Assembly: GCA_003646505.1 (NCBI GenBank)
Contig: QMKT01000008.1
Location: 1-19,217 of the forward strand
Direction: 5' to 3'
Source: Campylobacterota bacterium
GTDB lineage: Bacteria > Campylobacterota > Campylobacteria > Campylobacterales > Sulfurovaceae
DNA: 19,217 nucleotides
Shown here in pieces: positions 1 to 8,266 of the stretch. Numbering within the stretch: position 1 is the first letter of the stretch; every line of letters starts with the position of its first letter. Under the pieces are notes generated by a model, which saw only the letters and a program-made list of their open reading frames with translations, was not told the origin of the DNA and searched no databases. Both the position numbers and the translations under genes were made by a program.

Positions 1-972
1 GGAACCAGTTTTTTTGATGCAAAAGAGATCAAATTCTTACTTGACCTGATGGCACTGCTGGTAAACCCTAAAGACATGATGGCATTTATTCATGTGTTTG
101 AATATGCCAGAGGTGTAGGTTCTGCACTCTCTAAAGAGTTTTTTCAGTGTTTTTTGCATTTTGGACAGGGTAATTTTATGCAAGGGGTACTCTATCCGAA
201 GGTACAGGATCTACCAAAACTCAATCCTAACAAAAATGTACAACTTGGACTATTTGATGATGATAATGAAATTGGATCAGCTGCACGTTTTAAACTCTTG
301 AACCTGGAGAGTTCACTTTATAAGCATCCTTTACTGAAGCATCCTAAGTTGACCCATGACGGTGTGATTTTTTTTAGAGAATTTTATACGCTTATGCGGT
401 CTTTACATACGTTAGAAAAACCTTCTGATATTTTAAGAGAGGCTATTAACTCTTCACTCTATAAAGGTATTGTAGAATTACTTTCCATACAACGGGGACG
501 ACTTAAGTCTGGAGAAGTAGATGAAGAGAAGAAAAAGCAGGCTAAAGAACGTATTAATAGAAAAGCAAGATTATTACTGGATCTTTCACGTCAATACAAA
601 GAGTTAAGACGTTTTGTCAATGCTATGGTGCTCGGAGGCAATGAACTGAGTGAGGGTGAAGGTGTGAACCTTCTCACTGTGCATGCAAGTAAAGGGCTGG
701 AGTTTCCTGAAGTCTATGTCATAGACCTGGTAGACGGGCGCTTCCCTAACCGGAAGATGATGTCAAGTATAGAAGAAGAGCGACGATTGTTTTATGTAGC
801 CGTAACACGGGCCAAAGACAGACTTTACCTCTCTTTAGCAAAATTTGACAGAGTCAAAAAGATAGACTACAAACCTTCACAGTTTTTACATGAAGCAGGG
901 CTGGTAAAAGGGGAGTTTGTAGAACCTGAGGTCAAAGAGAAGAAGCCTAAAAGAGTTAAAGAAGATTCTTAG
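1..972 (+). CDS. UvrD/Rep-family (superfamily 1A) ATP-dependent DNA helicase, C-terminal part
   Basis: The reading frame is open from the first base, so the 5' end lies outside the window and 323 residues are visible. The first residues (GTSFFDAKEIKFL) match the conserved block before domain 2B of UvrD/PcrA/Rep helicases. Motif V (VNLLTVHASKGLEFP) is at visible residues about 222-236, and motif VI (EEERRLFYVAVTRAKDR) at about 258-274, with the arginine that contacts ATP. These helicases unwind DNA 3' to 5' in repair or replication restart. The N-terminal Walker A and B motifs are not in view, so UvrD, PcrA and Rep cannot be told apart. The tail is rich in Lys and Glu. The stop codon overlaps the end of the opposing NYN gene by 4 bases. 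Confidence 0.93.
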   Translation, partial: GTSFFDAKEIKFLLDLMALLVNPKDMMAFIHVFEYARGVGSALSKEFFQCFLHFGQGNFMQGVLYPKVQDLPKLNPNKNVQLGLFDDDNEIGSAARFKLLNLESSLYKHPLLKHPKLTHDGVIFFREFYTLMRSLHTLEKPSDILREAINSSLYKGIVELLSIQRGRLKSGEVDEEKKKQAKERINRKARLLLDLSRQYKELRRFVNAMVLGGNELSEGEGVNLLTVHASKGLEFPEVYVIDLVDGRFPNRKMMSSIEEERRLFYVAVTRAKDRLYLSLAKFDRVKKIDYKPSQFLHEAGLVKGEFVEPEVKEKKPKRVKEDS

Positions 973-1715
973 TAGAACCTCTTATTTCTGATACTCATCT
1001 GTTTGCTATCTTCATCTACATAAACATCAAAGAGGTCTATCTCATTTATGAGGTTACTCAATTTTTTGTATCCGAAGTTGATAGGTGAGAATGAAGTTGA
1101 ATTGTTGATGTATTGACCAATATTAGCAAGGTTTGCCCATCCATCTTCATCCATGGTCTGTTCTACAGCTGTACGAAGTACATTGACTAGCCAGGTATCG
1201 CTACGCATCTCTTTTCCTGACTTTTTTACAGGTGCCTGCATCACATCTATAGGCTCAGATCCTTGTGCTGCTTCACCTTTCATTAGTTTTTCCGTGAAGA
1301 TAAACTGTGAACATGCTGCCATAAAAGGTTTAGGTGTCTTCTTCTCACCAAAACCAAAGACTTTAATACCTTCTGCCTGTACACGCATAACAACAGGGGT
1401 AAAATCAGAGTCAGAGGTTGCAAAGGCAAAAGCATCGATGTCTTTGGTGTGCAGCAGGTCTATGGCATCGATAGTCATGAGAATATCTGTGGCATTTTTA
1501 TTTTTAGAATAATCGAATTGTTGTATAGGTTTAATAGCAAATTCAAGTAGTTTATCTTCCCAGTTTTTGAGGTTGTCTTTTGTCCAGTTTCCATAGGCTT
1601 GCCTAATATTGACAATACCGTATTTACTAAGTTCATTAATGATGCCTTCTATGGAACGGTGTGAAATATTATCACAGTCTATAAAAAGTGCAATGTGGTC
1701 TTCTTTTTTGGTCAT
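969..1715 (-). CDS. NYN-domain (LabA/DUF88-like) protein with probable C-terminal LOTUS/OST-HTH domain
   Basis: 248 residues. The N-terminal half is a PIN-like NYN domain: FIDCDN (residues 11-16), NATD (about 74-77) and SDSDF (101-105) supply the acidic residues that bind metal in this family. That suggests a metal-dependent ribonuclease, although many members have no proven activity. After a linker at about 145-172, residues 174-236 resemble an OST-HTH/LOTUS RNA-binding domain (an assignment by eye, less sure). The start is supported by AAGGA seven bases before the ATG. It lies 16 bases downstream of rsmD on the same strand and is probably co-transcribed, which suits an RNA-related role. The 3' end overlaps the opposing helicase gene by 4 bases, with no room for a terminator between them. 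Confidence 0.88.
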   Translation of the reverse strand: MTKKEDHIALFIDCDNISHRSIEGIINELSKYGIVNIRQAYGNWTKDNLKNWEDKLLEFAIKPIQQFDYSKNKNATDILMTIDAIDLLHTKDIDAFAFATSDSDFTPVVMRVQAEGIKVFGFGEKKTPKPFMAACSQFIFTEKLMKGEAAQGSEPIDVMQAPVKKSGKEMRSDTWLVNVLRTAVEQTMDEDGWANLANIGQYINNSTSFSPINFGYKKLSNLINEIDLFDVYVDEDSKQMSIRNKRFY

Positions 1716-1731
1716 GGTTATTCCTTACTAT

Positions 1732-2340
1732 TCAGGTTGGTTTATAATATGTCATGGTGCTACGGCCAAACTTTTTACGTTTTATCAACGTTAATGTGCC
1801 TATGGTCTCTGGCATGTCAAGGTTTGTCATATGCTCTACGATGACAAGTTCAACAACATTTGGTTCTATGCTTTCTATTAACGCTATGGTTTTGTCATAG
1901 ACATCATCCATACCATCACGGGTAGAGAAGGGTGGATCAAAATAAAAGTAGGTTTTTTCTTTGGATTTTTTAACCATATCATAGACTAGTGGGAACTTTT
2001 CAAAACTGTCACCATAAAAGAGATGAGATCTGGATGCATCCACACGTTTGACATTACCTTCAAGGCAACGAAAGGCTGTTTTATTGTATTCCATAAAATA
2101 ACATTGTCCTGCACCACGGCTAAGTGCCTCCAATCCTATGGAACCTGAACCTGAAAATACTTCAACAAAGTTTTTATCTATAATATCAAATTGAAGGGTA
2201 TTGAAAAGAGACTCTTTTAAAATACCTTTTGAACTTCTTGTGGTAAAGATATCCGGTATTTCAACTTTTTTACCTTTGTGTACCCCTGCTGTAATGGTGG
2301 TGGTAAATATTTTAATCTTTTCTTTTGGACGACTGGGCAT
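1732..2340 (-). CDS. rsmD: 16S rRNA (guanine(966)-N(2))-methyltransferase RsmD
   Basis: 202 residues, close to the usual RsmD size. The N-terminal ITAGVHKGKK (residues 16-25) corresponds to the family's ITAGxxKGRxL opening. Motif I (VEVFSGSGSIGLEALSRGA, 59-77) binds S-adenosylmethionine, and the catalytic motif IV DPPF is at 135-138. The enzyme methylates N2 of G966 in 16S rRNA during assembly of the 30S subunit. A strong GGGAGG lies eight bases before the ATG. It sits 52 bases downstream of the peptidase gene and 16 bases upstream of the NYN gene, all on the minus strand, so the three may share a transcript. Confidence 0.95.
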   Translation of the reverse strand: MPSRPKEKIKIFTTTITAGVHKGKKVEIPDIFTTRSSKGILKESLFNTLQFDIIDKNFVEVFSGSGSIGLEALSRGAGQCYFMEYNKTAFRCLEGNVKRVDASRSHLFYGDSFEKFPLVYDMVKKSKEKTYFYFDPPFSTRDGMDDVYDKTIALIESIEPNVVELVIVEHMTNLDMPETIGTLTLIKRKKFGRSTMTYYKPT

Positions 2341-2392
2341 TTTGTGCCTCCCTGCATTGCATTTTAATACTTTGATTTTAGCTAAATTTCTG

Positions 2393-3724
2393 TTAAAAAT
2401 TGACGATAGAACTCAGCGTATTGATAAGTTTACTCCCCTCTCGTATATCTGAACGTTCTTTGCCTGGTTCAGTACTTGTAATAATGGTACGACCTGTAAT
2501 CAGTTTTGTTTTGTTTTTTTTACGTATACCCCAGTAAGTATGCATGATAACGGGCTCATTTTTGTAGTGACCAAGATAGAGTACAATATGACCCGCTACA
2601 TGAAGCAGAGAGCGAAAAGGTTCTGCTTTTTGGATGATCTTCTTTTTCTTCTTTGCTTTGCTGAGACCTCTTATATTGATCCTTTTGCCATCTTTTGCCT
2701 GTTTACTTGAATTACGGCGTAAAAAAATACCAAAGGTCCCAAGAAAGTCTCTTGTTGTCGCTGAACAGTCACGACATTCATAACTCCCACCCCAACCATA
2801 AGGTTCTCCATAGAATTCACGTGCGACTCTCGAGACATTACTTGGTGTAAATGGCAGCGGTTTTTTGGCAAGTATATTTGTTTTGGTTGCAATAACTTTT
2901 TCAATATCTGCATGACCTTTTTTATTACGAGAGGCCACAAGGTAGTGTTTGCCATCTTTAGATATAGGGAAAAGCGCACCAATTTTGATCAAAGAGATAT
3001 CTTGTTTATCCTTATATAGTCGAAGATTATCTTTGATGACCATGGCATAGTTATTATTTTTAAATTTTTTGATAAAATCATTGTTGACCAGGGCAAGGTC
3101 AGAGGTTTTTACCCACCCAAATGAGTAAGATGCCTGAACAAAAGCCCAACGTTTGTCTCTGGAGTAATGTGAAATGATAAGGGGTATATTGATATGTAAG
3201 GCAGAGTTCTGATTATAGTCAAAAGGAAAACCTTCTCCTGTTTTTCTGGGATCTCTGTAAAAGGATGTAGAAGTAGGGAGTGCTCTGACATTGGTACGAC
3301 GGATAGTAATAGCTTTATATTTTTTACTATTAATATGCTCATAATGTGCGTTGTCTATCCACTTATTATAAACAGATGACCGTATAACAGAACCGTTTGA
3401 CCTGTATATAGGCTTTTTTGTAATAAAACGTACCTCCCAGCCAAAGTCTTGTTTAGGTATATCCAACTTACTGATTGTCCAGGGTTTGAAGTATTTTTTA
3501 TTATATTCTTTATCAAGTTTTTTCTGTTTACTTTTCGAAAAAGGTTTGATCTGATTTGCATAATAAGCAGGATTTTGAGGTATACGTTTCATATCTGCCA
3601 CTTTGTTCTTTGGCATACGGTCTATTTTACTTTTTACACGTTTGCTTTCTTTGAGTGTATAGGCGGCGTCTACACTAGAAAAAGAGAGAAGAAGCAGAAG
3701 GGCTAATGTTAGTTTCATGGGCAT
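2393..3724 (-). CDS. Exported SH3-domain NlpC/P60 (C40) cell-wall peptidase
   Basis: 443 residues. A signal peptide (hydrophobic run KLTLALLLLLSF, cleavage likely after VDA at residue 20) sends it to the periplasm. Residues 21-130 look like the N-terminal stabilising region of SH3b/NlpC-P60 enzymes, and 135-290 contain two SH3-like stretches (e.g. RRTNVRALPTS, DNLRLYKDK). The peptidase domain begins near 295: YGWGGSYECRDCSA places the catalytic Cys at 320, GHIVLYLG gives His379, and H395 in VIMHTYWG is a likely third residue. The family cuts gamma-D-glutamyl-diaminopimelate bonds in peptidoglycan stem peptides, so a role in wall trimming or recycling is inferred. Two ATGs lie two codons apart; the second (3718) gives a cleaner signal peptide. 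The ribosome binding site is weak (AAAGAA). Confidence 0.9.
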   Translation of the reverse strand: MPMKLTLALLLLLSFSSVDAAYTLKESKRVKSKIDRMPKNKVADMKRIPQNPAYYANQIKPFSKSKQKKLDKEYNKKYFKPWTISKLDIPKQDFGWEVRFITKKPIYRSNGSVIRSSVYNKWIDNAHYEHINSKKYKAITIRRTNVRALPTSTSFYRDPRKTGEGFPFDYNQNSALHINIPLIISHYSRDKRWAFVQASYSFGWVKTSDLALVNNDFIKKFKNNNYAMVIKDNLRLYKDKQDISLIKIGALFPISKDGKHYLVASRNKKGHADIEKVIATKTNILAKKPLPFTPSNVSRVAREFYGEPYGWGGSYECRDCSATTRDFLGTFGIFLRRNSSKQAKDGKRINIRGLSKAKKKKKIIQKAEPFRSLLHVAGHIVLYLGHYKNEPVIMHTYWGIRKKNKTKLITGRTIITSTEPGKERSDIREGSKLINTLSSIVNF

Positions 3725-3787
3725 AATAGAATTCTTTTTTTGTTGTATGATAAACTAGTTTGGTTAATGATTGGTATATTGGAGAAG

Positions 3788-3816
3788 ATTATAAAAAGAT
3801 TGAAGTGTGTTGCCCC
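3788..3816 (-). promoter_or_regulatory. Predicted sigma-70 promoter of the NlpC/P60 gene
   Basis: On the minus strand there is a perfect -10 TATAAT (3788-3793), then 17 bases, then a TTGGGG -35 (3811-3816). Transcription would start near 3781, about 55 bases before the peptidase start codon. The -35 lies inside an inverted repeat (3807-3843). Prediction by motif only. Confidence 0.5.
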
Positions 3817-3843
3817 AAAAAAGGGATCAAGTAGGGACAACAC
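3807..3843. repeat. Inverted repeat in the DUF2062-peptidase gap (terminator or operator)
   Basis: Arms GTGTTGCCCC (3807-3816) and GGGACAACAC (3834-3843) pair over 10 positions with one mismatch and a 17-base loop. On the minus strand the hairpin follows the DUF2062 gene and precedes TTCAATCTTTTTAT, so it could be a weak terminator. It also overlaps the -35 of the peptidase promoter, so it could be a protein-binding site. The rest of the 192-base gap holds only AT-rich sequence and a second short dyad (GTTGT/ACAAC, 3844-3858). Confidence 0.45.
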
Positions 3844-3916
3844 GTTGTTAATTACAACAAGAGAATTATAGCTTAATAGTGTTAATTTAATGTTAAAAAT
3901 TATAATAATTATAAAT

Positions 3917-4429
3917 TTAACTAATCTTTTTTTGTTTACGGCTTGTTTTTCGTTCATGTTTTTCACTGTGTACAGATCTTATCCATAAGCGATTTAATAG
4001 CACGTAAATGAAACCAGTCACTACTATGGAGTAGAATGCAGTTCCCACATAGAGAGGAACAAAGATATCTCCAATGTTGGCAGAAAACCATTCTACTGTC
4101 ATTTCAATATCATCAATACCTTCTCTGCCTAAAAGAAAATTTCCTGTAAGGTATTCCATATAGTACATAGGAGGCATGGTAAAAGGATTACTCAGCCAAA
4201 CCATAGAGATTGCAATAGGTACATTAAAACGTATAAAAGGGGTGCTAGCCATGACAGCAAGCATTTGCATCGGCATAGGGATAAAACCCCAAAAGAGTCC
4301 TATGGCAACGCCTCTAGTGATCATCCTTCGATTCACTGAAAGATATGCTTTGGGCAACTTATATTTTTCTAGAAATGCATCTATCTTACTTTTGCCAGAG
4401 GGTTTTTTCTTAAAAACTTTTCGTATCAT
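3917..4429 (-). CDS. DUF2062 family inner-membrane protein
   Basis: 170 residues. The pattern matches DUF2062: a short basic N-terminus, then RGVAIGLFWGFIPMPMQM (residues 39-56), a hydrophobic segment with SNPFTMPPMYYMEYLTG (80-96), and a last membrane helix at about 122-146. The Asn-Pro and Pro-rich turns in the membrane are typical of the family. The C-terminal tail is strongly basic (KHERKTSRKQKKIS) and probably cytoplasmic. The function of DUF2062 is not established; some relatives are fused to glycosyltransferases. It is divergent from prs, with 114 bases between the start codons. A weak GGA lies eight bases before the ATG. Confidence 0.85.
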   Translation of the reverse strand: MIRKVFKKKPSGKSKIDAFLEKYKLPKAYLSVNRRMITRGVAIGLFWGFIPMPMQMLAVMASTPFIRFNVPIAISMVWLSNPFTMPPMYYMEYLTGNFLLGREGIDDIEMTVEWFSANIGDIFVPLYVGTAFYSIVVTGFIYVLLNRLWIRSVHSEKHERKTSRKQKKIS

Positions 4430-4506
4430 ATAAATCCGTAGTTATATTTTGTATATATAAGTGTAATACTGCGGAGCTTTAAATCCCCTTTTTATGATGT
4501 TTTGTG

Positions 4507-4512
4507 TAAAAT
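4507..4512 (+). promoter_or_regulatory. Possible -10 element of prs
   Basis: TAAAAT about 30 bases before the prs start fits the Campylobacterota -10 pattern, where the -35 is often poorly conserved. No convincing -35 is seen. The rest of the 114-base divergent gap is AT-rich and must also hold the DUF2062 promoter, which I could not place. Confidence 0.3.
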
Positions 4513-4543
4513 ACGCGTAATAAATTACTATAAAAGGTACACT

Positions 4544-5482
4544 ATGAGCGGATATATGCTTTTTTCCGGAACATCAAACCCTGAACTCTCTGAGGAGATA
4601 GCCAAGTATTTAGAGCAACCACTTTCTAAGGCAATCATTAATCGTTTCTCTGATGGTGAGATCAATATTAAAATTTCAGAATCTGTACGTGGTAAAGATG
4701 TATTTATTATACAACCGACTTCTGCCCCTGCAAATGGAAACTTGATGGAACTGCTTATTATGACCGATGCATTAAAACGTTCGTCTGCAAAATCTATTAC
4801 AGCTGTCGTCCCGTATTATGGTTATGCAAGACAAGACAGAAAAGCAGCGCCACGTGTACCTATCACGGCTAAATTGGTCGCAAACTTAATGGAAACAGCA
4901 GGTATTACACGTTTGGTAACGGTCGATCTTCATGCGTCTCAAATACAAGGTTTCTTTGATATTCCGGTAGATAACCTTTATGGTGCTATATTATTTATGG
5001 ACTATATCAGGGCTAAAAAGTTTAAAAACCCGGTTATCGCTTCTCCGGATATTGGTGGTGTGGCAAGAGCAAGATACTTTGCAAATAAGCTGGGTTTAGA
5101 TATGGTCATTGTAGATAAACGTCGTGAAAAAGCCAATGAATCTGAAGTCATGAATGTCATAGGAGATGTCGAAGGCAAAGATATTATTCTGATTGATGAT
5201 ATGGTTGACACTGCAGGTACTATGGTAAAAGGTGCAGCAGCACTAAAAAAACTTGGGGCAACATCCGTGATGGCATGTTGTACGCACCCTGTGCTTTCAG
5301 GACCTGCCTATGAACGTATAGAAAATGGTGACCTTGATGAATTGGTTGTAGCCAATACGATTCCGATGGATCAAACATGTTCTAAGATCAAAATGCTCTC
5401 AACAGCCCCTATGCTAGGTGAAGTGATTCGAAGAGTGCATAACAATGAAAGTGTAAATTCACTTTTTGAAACCAATACATAA
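4544..5482 (+). CDS. prs: Ribose-phosphate pyrophosphokinase (PRPP synthase)
   Basis: 312 residues from the ATG at 4544, the normal length for class I PRPP synthases. The enzyme makes 5-phosphoribosyl-1-pyrophosphate from ribose 5-phosphate and ATP for purine, pyrimidine, histidine, tryptophan and NAD synthesis. Seen: VVPYYGYARQDRK (residues 88-100, the catalytic region), the divalent-cation-site region TVDLHASQIQGFF (126-138), SPDIGGVARAR (167-177), and the PRPP-binding loop LIDDMVDTAGT (216-226). AAAAGG six bases before the ATG supports this start. An in-frame TTG at 4502 would add 14 residues unlike the family and overlap the likely -10. lepA follows 54 bases later. Confidence 0.97.
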   Translation: MSGYMLFSGTSNPELSEEIAKYLEQPLSKAIINRFSDGEINIKISESVRGKDVFIIQPTSAPANGNLMELLIMTDALKRSSAKSITAVVPYYGYARQDRKAAPRVPITAKLVANLMETAGITRLVTVDLHASQIQGFFDIPVDNLYGAILFMDYIRAKKFKNPVIASPDIGGVARARYFANKLGLDMVIVDKRREKANESEVMNVIGDVEGKDIILIDDMVDTAGTMVKGAAALKKLGATSVMACCTHPVLSGPAYERIENGDLDELVVANTIPMDQTCSKIKMLSTAPMLGEVIRRVHNNESVNSLFETNT

Positions 5483-5500
5483 GAACAGAACAACTGGAAA

Positions 5501-5518
5501 TCACATTATAAAATGTGA
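5501..5518. promoter_or_regulatory. Perfect palindrome TCACATT-N4-AATGTGA between prs and lepA
   Basis: Seven-base arms (5501-5507 and 5512-5518) around ATAA. No T-run follows, so it is not a normal terminator. A TATAAA (-10-like) lies inside it at 5507-5512. It may be an operator, or a small hairpin at the 5' end of a lepA transcript. The lepA ribosome binding site AAGGA is nearby at 5527-5531. Confidence 0.35.
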
Positions 5519-5536
5519 ACATTAACAAGGAAATAA

Positions 5537-7348
5537 ATGGCTAAGGCAATACCACAAAAAAATATTCGTAACTTTTCTATTATCGCACATATAGACCATG
5601 GTAAATCTACGCTTGCAGACCGTATCATACAAGAGTGTGGGGCGGTTTCTGACAGACAAATGTCTGCACAGGTGATGGATACGATGGATATAGAAAAAGA
5701 ACGTGGTATTACCATTAAAGCACAGTCTGTGAGACTGAATTATGTTAAAGGTGATGAACATTATATCCTTAACCTTATTGACACTCCTGGTCATGTTGAT
5801 TTTTCTTATGAAGTGAGCCGCTCTTTGGCATCAAGTGATGGTGCATTGCTGATCGTAGATGCAGCTCAAGGGGTGGAAGCTCAGACCATTGCCAATGTCT
5901 ATATAGCCATTGAAAATGATTTGGAACTTTTACCCGTAGTCAACAAGATAGACCTTCCGGCCGCAGATCCGGATAGAGTACTCGCTGAACTTGAAGAAGC
6001 CATAGGTATAGATGCCACAGAACACAACCTTGTTTCTGCAAAAACAGGTTTGGGAGTAGCAGAACTTGTTGATAGTATTGTGGCACGTATTCCTGCACCT
6101 GTCGGTGATGACGAAGCACCGCTTAAAGCACTTATTTATGATTCATGGTTCGATAATTACATGGGTGCATTGGCACTTGTACGTGTATTTGACGGTAAGA
6201 TATCTAAAGGTCAAATGGCAAAAGTGATGGGGACAAAAGATGACCATCAGGTATTGAGCCTGATGTATCCAAATCCTGTGGCACCTATCAAAACAGATGA
6301 GATATGTACAGGTGAGATCGGCATTGTAGTGATGGGACTTAAAACAGTTGATTCGCTCAAAGTGGGTGATACCATTACCGATGCTAAAAATCCTACAGAA
6401 GAACCTATACATGGTTTTGAACCGGCTAAGCCATTTGTTTTTGCTGGGATCTACCCTATAGAAACCGATAAATTTGAAGATTTGAGAGATGCACTTAATA
6501 AGCTTAAACTTAATGACTCATCATTAAGTTTTGAGCCTGAGAGTTCAATGGCATTGGGGTCTGGCTTTAGAACCGGTTTCCTTGGTATGTTACACATGGA
6601 AGTGGTAAAAGAGCGTCTTGAACGTGAATTTGACCTTGAACTTATTGCTACAGCGCCTACGGTTGTTTACAAGATAAAGCAGACAAATGGTGAAGAATTT
6701 GAGATACAAAACCCCTCTGAACTTCCAGAACCTCAAAAGATCGATACCATTTTTGAACCTTATGTGAAAGCAACGATCCTAACGCCTCAGGAGTACCTAG
6801 GTAGCCTTATAAAGTTACTCAATGACCGTCGCGGCATTCAAATTAAGATGGATTACCTGAATGAAACACGTGTATTATTGGAGTATGATATCCCTATGAA
6901 TGAGATCGTATTGGATTTCTATGATAAGCTCAAATCCCTTACCAAAGGGTATGCAAGTTTCGACTATGAACCTATAGGTTTTAGAGCAGGAAACCTTGTG
7001 AAACTTGATATACGTGTGGCGGGAGATGTGGTAGATTCACTTTCTATTATTGTTCCTGAAGACAAAGCGCGTACAAGAGGTCTTGCTTTTGTGGCACAGC
7101 TTAAAGAACTTATTCCAAGACAACTTTTTGAAGTTGCGATCCAGGCGAGTATAGGAAATAATGTTATTGCACGTACCAATGTAAAATCAATGGGTAAAAA
7201 TGTTACGGCTAAATGTTATGGTGGAGATATCACCCGTAAAAGAAAGCTTTTAGAGAAACAAAAAGCAGGTAAAAAACGTATGAAGTCCATCGGTAGAGTT
7301 GAAGTACCTCAAGAGGCGTTTATGGCAGTTCTAAAGCTGGATAGCTAA
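5537..7348 (+). CDS. lepA: Elongation factor 4 (LepA), ribosome-associated GTPase
   Basis: 603 residues, normal for LepA. The translational GTPase motifs are complete: AHIDHGKST (residues 17-25, G1), ERGITIKAQ (55-63, switch I), DTPGH (82-86, G3), NKID (136-139, G4) and SAK (167-169, G5). The EF-G-like domains follow, and the C-terminal domain special to LepA ends in the typical basic stretch [33 protein letters not shown]. LepA acts on the ribosome and is linked to initiation and recovery under stress. AAGGA lies five bases before the ATG. Its TAA stop shares one base with the ATG of the next gene, which implies translational coupling to a NifX-like protein. Confidence 0.98.
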   Translation: MAKAIPQKNIRNFSIIAHIDHGKSTLADRIIQECGAVSDRQMSAQVMDTMDIEKERGITIKAQSVRLNYVKGDEHYILNLIDTPGHVDFSYEVSRSLASSDGALLIVDAAQGVEAQTIANVYIAIENDLELLPVVNKIDLPAADPDRVLAELEEAIGIDATEHNLVSAKTGLGVAELVDSIVARIPAPVGDDEAPLKALIYDSWFDNYMGALALVRVFDGKISKGQMAKVMGTKDDHQVLSLMYPNPVAPIKTDEICTGEIGIVVMGLKTVDSLKVGDTITDAKNPTEEPIHGFEPAKPFVFAGIYPIETDKFEDLRDALNKLKLNDSSLSFEPESSMALGSGFRTGFLGMLHMEVVKERLEREFDLELIATAPTVVYKIKQTNGEEFEIQNPSELPEPQKIDTIFEPYVKATILTPQEYLGSLIKLLNDRRGIQIKMDYLNETRVLLEYDIPMNEIVLDFYDKLKSLTKGYASFDYEPIGFRAGNLVKLDIRVAGDVVDSLSIIVPEDKARTRGLAFVAQLKELIPRQLFEVAIQASIGNNVIARTNVKSMGKNVTAKCYGGDITRKRKLLEKQKAGKKRMKSIGRVEVPQEAFMAVLKLDS

Positions 7349-7701
7349 TGACACTTATTCCTGTCGAAGAAGATAAAAAAACCATTGCCCATCGTTTTAG
7401 AAAAGCACATTCTTTTGCTTTTCTTGATGAGGGACAGATCATTATACAGGAAAACCCGCATAAAACTTCCAAGTCACCAGAGTTCTTTGAATACTTTAAA
7501 ACCTTGAATGTAGATACACTTTATGTTAAAGAATTAGGGTATAAAACATTATTAACACTTTTTGAAATGGGAGTAGAAGTCTTTCTTGTTCATGAGGCAG
7601 ATACATGGAACAAGATCACACCAAGTTTACTTCTCTTACTTGATAAAAAAAATGCAAAAGAACATTGCTCTTTAGGGCATCACAATAAAGAGAATAACTA
7701 G
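7348..7701 (+). CDS. Small NifX/NifB-like (dinitrogenase iron-molybdenum cofactor domain) protein, tentative
   Basis: 117 residues. The layout resembles the Nitro_FeMo-Co (NifX/NafY/NifB C-terminal) domain: an opening IPVEEDKKTIAHRFRKAHSFAFLDEG like the family's IAxPVxxxxxVxxHFGxAxxFxIxD, then a strand-helix pattern ending GYKTLLTLFEMGVEVFLV. It ends in CSLGHHNKENN, where Cys107, His106, His111 and His112 could bind metal. Related proteins bind iron-sulfur or iron-molybdenum clusters, but no nitrogenase gene is in view, so a general metal or cluster carrier role is a guess. It starts on the last base of the lepA stop and its TAG shares a base with the GTG of the next gene. Confidence 0.75.
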   Translation: MTLIPVEEDKKTIAHRFRKAHSFAFLDEGQIIIQENPHKTSKSPEFFEYFKTLNVDTLYVKELGYKTLLTLFEMGVEVFLVHEADTWNKITPSLLLLLDKKNAKEHCSLGHHNKENN

Positions 7702-8147
7702 TGGGCTGGGAAATACATTTACACCTTGTTGCAGCAATTGCCTGGATCGGTGGTGCTTTTTTTATGTTTTTACTGGGTGTAAGCCTAAGAAAAAAAGAAG
7801 ATCAGGAAGCTGTATACCCGATTATTGGTCCTATTTACGGTTATTTTGAAGCAGGTGCACTGATAGTATTGCTTTTTACAGGCTATATGATGATCCATAA
7901 TAATGGATTAATTGATATACTTTTTTCGAATGTAACTAATGAAGTGATAGATGCCTTACGTATAAAACTCTATTTTGTTGCTGTGATATTTGTACTTACC
8001 GTGATACACATGACCATAAGTATGATGACTTTGCATAAAGTAAAAACACCTTTCCAACGCTTTTTCTCAAAAGGGTCTTCTATGGGGATTTTTCTTTTAA
8101 ATCTTGTGGTTTTACATTATGCAATGGTATTAAGAGATATTCTTTAA
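7701..8147 (+). CDS. Four-helix CopD-like integral membrane protein
   Basis: 148 residues with a GTG start, forced by the one-base overlap with the gene before and by the lack of another start near. Four hydrophobic helices are seen at about residues 4-26, 44-64, 90-112 and 124-144. The first carries HLHLVAAIAWIGGAFFMFLL, much like the HxxxxxxWxGG motif of CopD and related heme- or copper-linked membrane proteins. His102 (VIHMTISM) and His139 (LHYAM) in the last two helices could be metal or heme ligands. Copper or heme handling is inferred only. It closes the lepA group; no hairpin terminator is seen after it. Confidence 0.75.
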   Translation: MGWEIHLHLVAAIAWIGGAFFMFLLGVSLRKKEDQEAVYPIIGPIYGYFEAGALIVLLFTGYMMIHNNGLIDILFSNVTNEVIDALRIKLYFVAVIFVLTVIHMTISMMTLHKVKTPFQRFFSKGSSMGIFLLNLVVLHYAMVLRDIL

Positions 8148-8220
8148 ATCCGAATTATGCACAGATTGTATTTCCTTTTTTGATATATTAGAAAAATAAC
8201 GAATAATTTAGTAGACACTA

Positions 8221-8229
8221 TGATATACT
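8221..8229 (+). promoter_or_regulatory. Possible extended -10 promoter for the coiled-coil gene
   Basis: TGATATACT gives a TGn-extended -10 (TATACT at 8224-8229), about 38 bases before the ATG at 8267. No good -35 is seen. The 119-base gap (8148-8266) shows nothing else clear; it is AT-rich. Confidence 0.4.
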
Positions 8230-8266
8230 TTAACTTCAGCATAAAAATTATACAAAGAGAGAAAAT

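Noticed and set aside
1153..1512. 119-codon plus-strand frame opposite the NYN gene.
   Set aside because: It is antisense to a well-supported gene and has no family-like pattern.
3715..3966. 83-codon minus-strand frame across the gap before the NlpC/P60 gene.
   Set aside because: It overlaps both the DUF2062 end and the peptidase start, contains the predicted promoter, and its Ile/Asn-rich sequence reflects AT-rich intergenic DNA.
4502..4543. Upstream in-frame TTG extension of prs by 14 residues.
   Set aside because: PRPP synthases start near MxGYxLFSG; the extension has no ribosome binding site, while AAAAGG precedes the ATG at 4544.
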